From NCBI GenBank assembly GCA_020720625.1, contig DYOH01000010.1, positions 1 through 64,000 of the forward strand: DNA of 64,000 nucleotides, given 5' to 3'. A program made the position numbers and the translations under genes. Numbering within the stretch: position 1 is the stretch's first letter; each line of letters begins with the position of its first letter. Below the pieces are notes generated by a model. That model was not told the DNA's origin. It searched no databases and saw only the letters and a list, made by a program, of their open reading frames with translations. Below are positions 1 through 8,398 of this stretch, one piece after another. Origin of the DNA: Acetofilamentum sp. Lineage in GTDB: Bacteria > Bacteroidota > Bacteroidia > Bacteroidales > DYOH01.

Positions 1-147
1 AACTGTTTAGTACAGTTACAGCATTTTATAAAAATCAACGCTGGCAGGGTTTTTTAGACTAGACTCTTTAAAGATAGTGATACTTAATGAAATTAAAAAA
101 ATATCAGACAGTTTATACTCAAAATTATGTTGTAAAAATTAAATCAT

Positions 148-155
148 TATTTTTG
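148..155 (+). promoter_or_regulatory. Candidate -7 promoter element (TATTTTTG)
   Basis: TATTTTTG matches the Bacteroidota sigma-ABfr -7 consensus TAnnTTTG and lies 25 bases before the TPR gene start. A TTG at 130-132 could be the -33 element, but the spacing is short. Identified by motif only. Confidence 0.4.
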
Positions 156-179
156 CCCTAAAAATTAGCTTTATTAAGC

Positions 180-2360
180 ATGAATAAAGAAAAACTCGAA
201 GAGGTATTTGGTCAGTTAACGGGTTATGTGGCCGAAAACGACATAAGAACAGCGTTCGATAGAATTGTGCAGCTTGTAGACAGAGTTGGCGATGGAGAAT
301 ATGCAGTTCGCTACGAACAATTAAACGAAACCTATCAGTTAATATTGAGATATTTTGCTCAGGGCGTAAGAGATCCTGAGCGCCCGATGCTTATTATGCA
401 TCTTAAAAAGGATATTTTAAAATTAGCCGACGATTTAAAAGAACGAATTTTTTATCACAGTGCAGAAATTCCAACCATTCATCTGGAAAAACTACATCAG
501 AATCATGTAAGTTTGGCTGCCGAAAAACTTGAGGAATTATTTAAGCAAATGCTTGTTTTTGAAAAATACTCGGAGGAAAGAACAACCTTGCTTCATTCAT
601 TTTTTATGCGTTTTTGGCTAGTAAGTCATTACAACGAATTAGAATTGGCACTTTTTGCCAAAATGATTGCTGACAAAAGTATGAGCTGGCAGGAAAAATC
701 CTTATTGGTTTCGTCATTAACTTTGGGATTATTAAGGAGTTTCGATAGTGGTAAGTTTCATCTACTAATAAATATTGTCGACGATAAACAAGAGCAAGTA
801 TGGCAACGCGCCTTGGTAGGTCTTGTTTTTGCGCTCCATCGTTACGACAGAAGATTACATATTTATGGCGATTTGTATAATCGGCTGAAAATGTGGGATA
901 ACCCAATTATTGAGTCTGCTGTGGAAAAAATTGCGCTGCAGATTATCCGAACACAGGAAACAGATAAAATTGCCAAAAAATTACAGGAAGAAATTCTTCC
1001 GGAAATGGTAAAATTAAGTCCAAAGATTGCCGAAAGATTAGATTTAGACAATATCTTGTCGGAGGAATTGAATGAAGACAGTAATCCGGATTGGGAAAGT
1101 ATTTTTCGCGACAAACAGGATATTCTTGATAAAATGAGTGAGTTATCTACCATGCAAATGGAAGGCTCCGATGTGTTTATGAGTACTTTTTCTGCATTAA
1201 AAAACTTTAGTTTCTTTCAAAAAATTCCCAATTGGTTCTTGCCTTTTTTTAAAGAGAACATTTCGGTGCAGGAAGCCAGCGAAGCTATTGGCGACGAGGT
1301 AAAGGCCATTCGCTTTCTGGAAACATTGGAAAAAATTCCGATAATTTGTAATTCCGATAAATATTCGTTTTGTTTAAACCTGAAAAATATTCCGGAACAA
1401 CAAACCAAGTGGATGACCAATATTTTTATGGCCGAACTTGAGCAGGTGAATGAGCTTTATGAGAGTGAGAAGAAGGTAAATATTAATGAAAAAGACCGTT
1501 TTATTTTTACGCAATATATACAAGACTTGTATCGCTTCTTTAAATTAAGTCCAAACCGCAATTTTTTTACAGATTTGTTTACTCAGAGTTTAAAACTGCA
1601 CGATAAAGAGTTTTTCAAGCTTATTTCAAAGGGAAAAGAATCTATAAAGCGAATTGCACAGTTTTATTTTGAGAAACAAGATTTTTCCAAAGCAATAGAA
1701 GTGTTTTCACTCATGCTCGAGAATGGTGAAAGTAGCTATGAAATATATCAGAAAATTGGATTTTCTTATCAAAAATTGCACGATTATGCCACAGCACTTG
1801 ATTATTATCTAAAGGCAGAGCTTTTTGATGAAAATCAGGTTTGGAATATGAAAAAAATTGCTTACTGCTATTTGAAACTAAAGAAACCCAAAAGGGCTTT
1901 AAAATATTATTTGCAATTAGAAGCCAACGAGCCCGATAATCTTAGTTTACAATTACAAATTGGGAGGACGTATCTGGATTTAAAGAAATTTGATGAAGCA
2001 TTAAAACGTTTTTTTAGGGTAGAATATCTTGATGCGAATAATTTTAAGGTTTGGCGACCAATTGCTTGGTGCAGTTTTATGCTCGGAAAATTTCAGAGTG
2101 CCGAAAAATATTTACAGAAAGTAATTGATAAAGATGCAAATAAGCACGATTACTTAAATATGGGCCATGTTCAGTTATGTTCGAGCAATCTGATAAAAGC
2201 CATAGAAAATTATAAGCTGAGTATTGAACAGCACGACAATGATTACGAGGCATTTGTTGATGAAATTGCCCAAGACTATAAAGTTTTGCACAAGCATGGT
2301 ATCGATAAATACAAAATTAAACTAATCCAGGACCATTTGTATTTTGAAACAGAAAGTTAA
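180..2360 (+). CDS. Tetratricopeptide repeat protein of unknown role
   Basis: A 726-residue protein with no signal peptide or membrane segment, so probably cytoplasmic. The first 450 or so residues are helical and I do not recognise a domain there. From about residue 490 to 700 there are five or six consecutive TPR units with the usual small/aromatic pattern (for example YQKIGFSYQKLHDYATALDYY and IGRTYLDLKKFDEALKRFF-like stretches). TPRs bind other proteins, so a scaffold or adaptor role is likely, but no partner is evident. It stands alone: the next gene is convergent and a strong two-way terminator separates them. ATG start at 180 with a candidate promoter just upstream. Family-level call is secure; function is unknown. 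Confidence 0.85.
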   Translation: MNKEKLEEVFGQLTGYVAENDIRTAFDRIVQLVDRVGDGEYAVRYEQLNETYQLILRYFAQGVRDPERPMLIMHLKKDILKLADDLKERIFYHSAEIPTIHLEKLHQNHVSLAAEKLEELFKQMLVFEKYSEERTTLLHSFFMRFWLVSHYNELELALFAKMIADKSMSWQEKSLLVSSLTLGLLRSFDSGKFHLLINIVDDKQEQVWQRALVGLVFALHRYDRRLHIYGDLYNRLKMWDNPIIESAVEKIALQIIRTQETDKIAKKLQEEILPEMVKLSPKIAERLDLDNILSEELNEDSNPDWESIFRDKQDILDKMSELSTMQMEGSDVFMSTFSALKNFSFFQKIPNWFLPFFKENISVQEASEAIGDEVKAIRFLETLEKIPIICNSDKYSFCLNLKNIPEQQTKWMTNIFMAELEQVNELYESEKKVNINEKDRFIFTQYIQDLYRFFKLSPNRNFFTDLFTQSLKLHDKEFFKLISKGKESIKRIAQFYFEKQDFSKAIEVFSLMLENGESSYEIYQKIGFSYQKLHDYATALDYYLKAELFDENQVWNMKKIAYCYLKLKKPKRALKYYLQLEANEPDNLSLQLQIGRTYLDLKKFDEALKRFFRVEYLDANNFKVWRPIAWCSFMLGKFQSAEKYLQKVIDKDANKHDYLNMGHVQLCSSNLIKAIENYKLSIEQHDNDYEAFVDEIAQDYKVLHKHGIDKYKIKLIQDHLYFETES

Positions 2361-2500
2361 TCTACCTTTACTAAACATTTTAGTTTAGAATTTATGGGCA
2401 TAGCTGAACTAGATTTTTTTCGCAATCGAAGATAGAAATTTTTTTAAATATTGGTATCACTTAGCAGAGGCAATTCTAAGGGGTTAAAAATATAATGAAG

Positions 2501-2543
2501 AAAATAAAAGACTTTGCTTATTATGTCAAAGTCTTTTATTTTT
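2501..2543. terminator. Bidirectional intrinsic terminator
   Basis: A perfect 16-bp inverted repeat (AAAATAAAAGACTTTG and its complement) with a 10-base loop, A-rich on one side and T-rich on the other. It sits between the convergent TPR gene and aldehyde dehydrogenase gene and can end transcription from both. Confidence 0.85.
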
Positions 2544-2561
2544 AGTAGTATAAATAATCGT

Positions 2562-3980
2562 TTAGCTTGGCTTAACCAAGATTTTGGGTTCCATTTGTTC
2601 AAAAATAGCGTATTTAACTCCTTCGCGTCCGAATCCGGAGTTTTTTAACCCGCCGTAGGGCATGTGATCTACCCTAAATGAAGGCACATCGTTGATAATA
2701 ACGCCGCCTACCTGCAATTCGTTAAAGGCATAATTCATTTCGTCTATACTATCGGTAAAAATACCCGCTTGCAATCCATATTGCGAATCGTTAATCTCTG
2801 CAATACCCTTGGTAAAGTTATCTACTTTTTCTAAGGTAACCACCGGACCAAAAATTTCTAAAGCACAAACATTCATTTGTTTGTGTGTGTTAGTAATAAT
2901 AGTTGGTTCAAAGTAATTACCTTTTCTGTTTCCACCCAGGAGAATTTTAGCGCCGTCATTTACAGAATCTTTTACCCACGATTCAACTCGTAAGGCATTA
3001 TCTTCGTCGATCATGGCCGAAATTTCGGTATCCTGATTTTGTGGATCGCCAAATTTTAGTTTTTTCGTAGCATCTACAAATTTTTCGGCAAATTGGTCGA
3101 AAATGCTTGCATGCACGTATATACGCTGCACATGAATACACACTTGTCCAGAATATGCAAAACTACCAACTAAGCATTTATTAACGGCCACATCAATGTT
3201 GGCCGAATGTGATACTAATACGCCAGCATTTCCACCAAGTTCGAGCAATACTTTTTTCTTTCCGGCCTGCTGTTTCATTTGCCAACCGATTTCGGGCGAT
3301 CCGGTAAAGCTGAGCATTTTTATTCTCAGGTCGGTTATGAGCTGGTTACCAGCTTTGCGATCGAGCGGTAAAACACTAAAGGCTCCTTTGGGCAATTCTG
3401 TATTGTCAATAATTTTAGCTAATTCTAAGGTAGAAAGTGGAGTAGATCGGGCTGGTTTAAGAATAATGGCATTTCCGGCAGCAATGGCAGGCGCAATTTT
3501 ATGTACGGCCAGGTTTAGCGGAAAATTAAAGGGCGCTATTCCGGCTACTAATCCAATTGGAAAGTATTTTACCAATCCTTCTTTGCCTGCTCCAGCAGCT
3601 GTCCAGTCGAGAGATAGAAATTCTTTGGGGAGTCGTTTTGCTTCTTCAGCGGCAATAAGAAAAACCTGTGCAGCTCTTTCTATTTCGCCTATGGCATATC
3701 GCATAGGCTTGCCCGATTCCATAGCCAGTACCGATGCCAAATAGCTTTTGTTTGCCAATAATTCTTCGGAAATTTGTCTGAGAATAGCAAATTTTTTATA
3801 AGAAGGCAGATACTTCATTTCGTTTTCTACTGCCAAAGCAGCTTCAATTGCATTGTTTAACTCGACTTGAGTGGCTTGCCAGGTTTGGGCAAAATTTTCA
3901 CGTGTAAACGGATTTTCCACCATAAGCGGAATATCTGTTTTTTGGAACTTTCCCCCTACATAAATATCATAGTAATTCAT
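2562..3980 (-). CDS. NAD(P)-dependent aldehyde dehydrogenase
   Basis: A 472-residue member of the aldehyde dehydrogenase superfamily, which oxidises aldehydes to acids with NAD(P)+. Visible signatures: FTGSPEIGW for the cofactor fold, the general-base Glu in LLELGGNAG near residue 250, and the nucleophile Cys in SGQVCIHVQR near residue 283. Length is normal. It resembles the lactaldehyde/GapN/y4uC-like branch, but the substrate cannot be read from sequence. The ORF track runs 68 residues further upstream to 4184; that extension is Cys-, Tyr- and Ile-rich, made of repeat DNA, and not like the family. The ATG at 3980 (MNYYDIYVGGKF) gives the normal family start. A copy of the same start context lies 41 bases upstream in another frame. 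Confidence 0.93.
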   Translation of the reverse strand: MNYYDIYVGGKFQKTDIPLMVENPFTRENFAQTWQATQVELNNAIEAALAVENEMKYLPSYKKFAILRQISEELLANKSYLASVLAMESGKPMRYAIGEIERAAQVFLIAAEEAKRLPKEFLSLDWTAAGAGKEGLVKYFPIGLVAGIAPFNFPLNLAVHKIAPAIAAGNAIILKPARSTPLSTLELAKIIDNTELPKGAFSVLPLDRKAGNQLITDLRIKMLSFTGSPEIGWQMKQQAGKKKVLLELGGNAGVLVSHSANIDVAVNKCLVGSFAYSGQVCIHVQRIYVHASIFDQFAEKFVDATKKLKFGDPQNQDTEISAMIDEDNALRVESWVKDSVNDGAKILLGGNRKGNYFEPTIITNTHKQMNVCALEIFGPVVTLEKVDNFTKGIAEINDSQYGLQAGIFTDSIDEMNYAFNELQVGGVIINDVPSFRVDHMPYGGLKNSGFGREGVKYAIFEQMEPKILVKPS

Positions 3981-4075
3981 AGTAGTATGCTGAGATTTGA
4001 TGGTAATACGTTGTAATTCATAGTAATATGTTGAGATATGATAGTGATTTGTGGTGATTTGTTGTATTATGTTGA
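3972..4075. repeat. 41-bp tandem repeat, about 2.5 copies, over a start codon
   Basis: Copy 1 (3972-4012) and copy 2 (4013-4053) both begin GTAATTCATAGTA and share most positions; a partial third copy (4054-4075) begins GTGATTTGTTGTA. Copy 1 contains the start codon of the aldehyde dehydrogenase gene on the - strand, so the ATGAATTAC start context is duplicated 41 bases upstream, out of frame. Confidence 0.75.
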
Positions 4076-4199
4076 AAAACTTTGTTATACGATTTATTAT
4101 ACTGTAATATGAAAACTCATCATGTAAACATTGTAAACAAAAAAAACAATTCGCCCGACAATTGATTATCACAAAGTAATTCAATAAGTTATCCGGATA

Positions 4200-4862
4200 T
4201 TATTTAAGATTTTGCAGCATTTTGTCAACTTCATCTTTATAGGCCAATGCACCCGAATAGTTTTCTTTGTCGTCGAACTCGAGTGATAGTTTTTCGAGCT
4301 GATTAAGGTATTCTTCTCTAAATAGCACCTCGTTTTTAATATCTTCCAGCTCGTTTGATTGTACATATCCTTCGGCCAGATGCTCAGAACTTTCGTCCAT
4401 TGATTTTAATCGCTCTTCGTGCTCTTTTAGTTCGTTACGTCTTTTTTCTTGTTCCGAAGCAGCTTTCATTTTAAGTTTTAATCCTTCGTATTGCTCAAGC
4501 AATTTATCGTATAGAGCCATTTTCGATTTTGCTAATTCAATCTGATTTAGGTACCCGTTAACGATTCTATCGCATTGTGCGGCAACTTCAGCATCCATTT
4601 TTGCTTTGTATTTCTCTTTCATCTTGGCATATTCTTCCAAAGCTGTTTTTTTGTGCTGGTCTTTATAATATGAAAATTTTGCGTTTTCGAAAAATGCAGA
4701 ATAAGCGTCAACAATAGCATCCCGTGCAAAAGAATCAAGTCTTTTTATGCTTGCTTCGGCGTCTCTTTTGTCTTGTCTTGCTTTTTGTAAACTAGCGTTT
4801 ATCCTGTTTTCCAAATCCTGATTTGGGTCTGGTTCATCCTTTTTAAATAAATTCCATGCCAT
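4200..4862 (-). CDS. Coiled-coil protein of unknown function
   Basis: A 220-residue, highly charged and almost wholly helical protein with heptad-like patterns through most of its length (for example around KMKAASEQEKRRNELKEHEE). There is no signal peptide, membrane segment or catalytic motif. It begins MAWNLFKKDEPDPNQD. It is likely a cytoplasmic structural or adaptor protein; I do not recognise a named family. The neighbouring TauE/SafE gene is divergent, and the aldehyde dehydrogenase lies downstream beyond about 220 bases containing the tandem repeat, so no operon partner suggests a role. Confidence 0.75.
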   Translation of the reverse strand: MAWNLFKKDEPDPNQDLENRINASLQKARQDKRDAEASIKRLDSFARDAIVDAYSAFFENAKFSYYKDQHKKTALEEYAKMKEKYKAKMDAEVAAQCDRIVNGYLNQIELAKSKMALYDKLLEQYEGLKLKMKAASEQEKRRNELKEHEERLKSMDESSEHLAEGYVQSNELEDIKNEVLFREEYLNQLEKLSLEFDDKENYSGALAYKDEVDKMLQNLK

Positions 4863-5019
4863 TTTATATATATTTTAGTTTGAATGTAAATATACGATTT
4901 TTTCAGAAATCAGGCCTAAGTTGAATGATAGATTCTTGAGCATAGATGAAAAAATATTTTGATAAACAGTTTTTTTTGAATGAATAAAAATTCTTTTGTT
5001 TGCATGAAAATTGAAGCAC

Positions 5020-5802
5020 ATGCTAATAGAATATTTGCAGTCTTTAGACATAACAAGTTTTCCGATTGTTTTTTTGTTGCTTTTTGCCGGATTTGCTGGT
5101 GGAGTGGTTAATACCTTTGCAGGTAGCGGCACAGCCATACCTTATAGTATTTTTATGCTCTTGGGATTACCTCCACAATTGGCCAATGGTACAGTACGTT
5201 TTGGGGTGGTAATGCAAACACTTGCCGCATCGGTAAGTTTTTACAAAAAAGATAAACTCGATATGCTCAACGGCTGGCGTATTGCTATTCCCAACCTAAT
5301 TGGCTCACTTGTGGGAGCACAAATTGCGGTAAGTATCGATCCGGAAATTTTCCGAAAAATTTTGATTGTAATCATGCTGCTTTTACTAATCCTGATTTTT
5401 TATAAGCCCGAGAAATGGCTACGCGAGCATCATGATGCTAAGGGAAAAAAACCGCTATGGTGGCACTATGTAATTTACTTAATTATAGGTGTTTATGGCG
5501 GATTTATTCATATAGGTGTTGGCATTTTTTTGTTGGCAGCCTTGGTACTCATTTCGGGCTACGATTTAGTAAATGCAAATGGTATAAAGGTATTTGTGGT
5601 ATTTGTTTATAGTCCATTTGTTTTAGCTGTATTTATGTTGAATGGTGATGTAAATTATTTGATTGGCATAATTACAGCCATTGGAAATCTGGCAGGCGGA
5701 ATTGCCGCCTCCTATTTTGCCGTAAAGAAAGGTTCCGGGCTTGTGCGATACATTTTAGTGGCAGTAATAATCATTTTTGTAATTAAATTAATTTATTTTT
5801 AA
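5020..5802 (+). CDS. TauE/SafE family membrane permease
   Basis: A 260-residue integral membrane protein with about eight hydrophobic segments arranged as two halves, each opening with a Gly-rich segment (LLFAGFAGGVVNTFAGSG and IGVYGGFIHIGVGIFLL). This is the TauE/SafE (COG0730) pattern, a family implicated in export of sulfite, sulfoacetate and related organosulfur anions. The ORF track starts at a TTG at 5011; I prefer the ATG at 5020, giving MLIEYLQSLDITSF. An ATG at 5004 is in a different frame. It is monocistronic in appearance. The substrate is unknown; the sulfur island lies 37 kb away, so a link to sulfur export is only a possibility. Confidence 0.88.
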   Translation: MLIEYLQSLDITSFPIVFLLLFAGFAGGVVNTFAGSGTAIPYSIFMLLGLPPQLANGTVRFGVVMQTLAASVSFYKKDKLDMLNGWRIAIPNLIGSLVGAQIAVSIDPEIFRKILIVIMLLLLILIFYKPEKWLREHHDAKGKKPLWWHYVIYLIIGVYGGFIHIGVGIFLLAALVLISGYDLVNANGIKVFVVFVYSPFVLAVFMLNGDVNYLIGIITAIGNLAGGIAASYFAVKKGSGLVRYILVAVIIIFVIKLIYF

Positions 5803-5935
5803 AAAAATTGAAAAAAAGAACTTTTGTAGTAAATTAGGGTTTGAAATTTGCATAGCTCTGTATTAAAAATATATTAGTAAACATGCAGAAATTGTTTAAA
5901 ATGTATGTATCTTTATTTACTCTAAAAATATTAGA

Positions 5936-8383
5936 ATGCATAAACAAAAAATAAGCATATTATTGATTCTAATTTTAAGCACACTTGTTGCCATATCGCA
6001 GAATTCTGTTGATTCTATAAAGAAAATACTGGAAGTAGAAAAGGATCCCATTAAACAAGCTGAGTTAATGCTTGAATTAAGTAATCTGCTTAGAAACACA
6101 GATATTTCGCAATCAACACAAATAGCATTAAATGCACTGGATATTTCTAAAAGTGAAAATGATAAGTATTTATTATCCAGGGCCAGTTATGTAGTTGGAA
6201 AAGCATATTTGGCGCAATATGCCTACAGCAAAGCATTAGAGTATTTTCAAAAGAGTATACAAATAAAAAGCAGATTAATTGAGGCAAATCCCAATGATAA
6301 AGAAGTAATAAAAGAGCTGGCTTTGGTGTATTATAATACCGGAAATGCATTGGCCGCGATGGGAATGCTCGATTCTTCGCTATTCTATCACCATCAGTCG
6401 CTCCAGGTGAATAAATCAATAGACAATAAAATAGAAATTGCATGGAGTTATTATAGTTTAAGTGAAACATATAATCATCGCGGAGATATTACCAACTCTG
6501 GCTTATATTTAGATTCAGCCATAAGCATTTTTCAGGAATTGAATGATCTTACCGGACTTGGATATTCGTGGAATGCATTTGGCAATTTTTACCGCGATCA
6601 AGGAAACTACCCAATGGCCTTGCAGTATTATTTACAAAGCAAACAAATAAATGAGGATAATAGAGATTTGGCCGGTTTAGCAACAGCCAATAACAATATT
6701 GCCAATGTATACAAATTTCAGGGCGATTTGCACGAAGCACTTGCCAATTATATTACCAGTTTAGATATCAGGTTAAAAATTGGAGATATTCCCGGACAAA
6801 CCGAGAGTTACAACAACATCGGGAGTATCTATTTTCAGTTGTCAAAGGATTCTTTAAAATATTTGGATTCGGCTGCTTTTTACTATGCAAAATGTATAGA
6901 GTACAGCGAATTGATAAATAGTTACAGTCTTTTAGCAACTGCCACAAATAATTTGGGCGGAGTATACTTATATAAAAATGAACTCGATTCCGCTTTGCTT
7001 TACTTCAACAGAGCCAAAGATTTAAGCTTATTTACGGGAAATATGCAAATATATGCTCAGGCCCTAATGAGTACAGGAGATTTATATAATAGGCAAAAAA
7101 AATATAAGGAAGCACTTACAACACTCGACGAAGCAAAATTAATAGCCCAACTTAGCGATGCGCAAGAACTTGTGCGCGATATTGCCTTTATGCAAAGTCA
7201 GGCCTATTATTCGTTAGGCGACTATAAGAAAGCCTTTTCGCTTCTGGTAGAATATCAAAATGTTGCCGATAGATTAAAGAACGAAGAAAATACGAAGAAA
7301 ATAACCAAACTAAATTTACGATACGAGTTTGAGCAAAAGCAAAAAGAACTCGAATTTCAAAAAAAACAAAGCGATTTAAAAGCGCAGGCAGAATTAAAAC
7401 AACAAAAATTAATCAGAAATGTGTTTGTGCTGGCTTTTGGTTTTGTTGTGTTGTTAGCTATTGTGTTGTATAAAAACTTTAAGCGTAAAAAACGAGACAA
7501 TCAAATTTTGCAAATTCAAAAACACGAAATAGAAAAGCAACGCGACGAAATACAGAAGAAAAATGGCTTTATTACCATACAAAATGAAAAATTAGTAGAA
7601 CAGCGCGACGAGATTCAATCGCAGAAACAATCTATCATTGATAGCATAAACTATGCATCGCGCATACAGAAAGCAGTGCTTCCGCCCGAGAATGGGCTGG
7701 TTACTTTTTTCGACGATAGTTTTATCTATTATAAGCCCCGAGACATTGTAAGCGGCGATTTTTTCTGGTATCGACATACCCACAACCGCTTTATCCTTGT
7801 AGCCGCCGATTGCACCGGGCATGGTGTTCCCGCCGGGTTTATGAGTATGCTTGGAGTTTCTTTGCTTAATCAGATTATTGGGCAAAATCCTAATCTGCAT
7901 GCCAACGAAATTCTCAATCAGTTAAGAGCAATGGTTATTAGTTCGCTGCATCAGGAAGGAACTCTGGTGGAGACAAAAGACGGTATGGATTTGAGTTTAC
8001 TAATTTTCGACAAAGAGCTAAAAAACATGGAGTTTGCTGCTGCTAATAATCCTTTGTTTTTAATAAGGAATAAAGAAATTTTGATTTACAAAGCCGATAA
8101 AATGCCAATTGGAGTGTCTTTTCGCCGTGAATACGATTTCGCGCTGCATAACATCGATTTGCAAAAAGGTGATAAATGCTATATCTTTTCCGACGGGTAT
8201 GTAGACCAGTTTGGCGGCGATAGGAATGGAAAGTTTCTTGTAAAAAGATTTCGCGAGCTTCTAGTAGAAATAAACTACCTTGATATGAGTGCTCAAAGAG
8301 AACGTTTGCATGCGGAGTTTTTAAACTGGAAAGGTGAAAACGAGCAGGTAGACGATATTCTAATAATTGGTGTTAGTGTTTAA
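5936..8383 (+). CDS. TPR sensor with PP2C/SpoIIE-type serine phosphatase domain
   Basis: An 815-residue protein. Order: signal peptide (residues 1-22), a periplasmic TPR array of about ten units (30-450), a coiled coil, one membrane segment (about 494-513, VFVLAFGFVVLLAIVLY), a second coiled coil, then a cytoplasmic SpoIIE-like PP2C domain (about 580-815). The phosphatase metal-binding motifs are intact: IVSGDFFW, AADCTGHGVPAG and FSDGYVDQFGG. This layout is common in Bacteroidota; the phosphatase normally dephosphorylates Ser/Thr on a partner such as an anti-anti-sigma factor, but no such partner is adjacent. The hybrid kinase starts 15 bases downstream, so the two are probably co-transcribed and act in one signalling unit (inference). 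Confidence 0.9.
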   Translation: MHKQKISILLILILSTLVAISQNSVDSIKKILEVEKDPIKQAELMLELSNLLRNTDISQSTQIALNALDISKSENDKYLLSRASYVVGKAYLAQYAYSKALEYFQKSIQIKSRLIEANPNDKEVIKELALVYYNTGNALAAMGMLDSSLFYHHQSLQVNKSIDNKIEIAWSYYSLSETYNHRGDITNSGLYLDSAISIFQELNDLTGLGYSWNAFGNFYRDQGNYPMALQYYLQSKQINEDNRDLAGLATANNNIANVYKFQGDLHEALANYITSLDIRLKIGDIPGQTESYNNIGSIYFQLSKDSLKYLDSAAFYYAKCIEYSELINSYSLLATATNNLGGVYLYKNELDSALLYFNRAKDLSLFTGNMQIYAQALMSTGDLYNRQKKYKEALTTLDEAKLIAQLSDAQELVRDIAFMQSQAYYSLGDYKKAFSLLVEYQNVADRLKNEENTKKITKLNLRYEFEQKQKELEFQKKQSDLKAQAELKQQKLIRNVFVLAFGFVVLLAIVLYKNFKRKKRDNQILQIQKHEIEKQRDEIQKKNGFITIQNEKLVEQRDEIQSQKQSIIDSINYASRIQKAVLPPENGLVTFFDDSFIYYKPRDIVSGDFFWYRHTHNRFILVAADCTGHGVPAGFMSMLGVSLLNQIIGQNPNLHANEILNQLRAMVISSLHQEGTLVETKDGMDLSLLIFDKELKNMEFAAANNPLFLIRNKEILIYKADKMPIGVSFRREYDFALHNIDLQKGDKCYIFSDGYVDQFGGDRNGKFLVKRFRELLVEINYLDMSAQRERLHAEFLNWKGENEQVDDILIIGVSV

Positions 8384-8398
8384 CAGTATAAATTTTAT

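Noticed and set aside
1-17. Inverted repeat AACTGT-N5-ACAGTT at the window start
   Set aside because: Six-base arms at the very edge, with no gene context to show whether it is an operator, terminator or chance.
3196-3744. 182-residue ORF on the + strand
   Set aside because: It lies wholly antisense to the well-supported aldehyde dehydrogenase gene, and its composition is a frame shadow.
3981-4184. N-terminal extension of the aldehyde dehydrogenase ORF
   Set aside because: The added 68 residues are encoded by the tandem repeat and AT-rich DNA and do not resemble the family; the ATG at 3980 gives the normal protein length.
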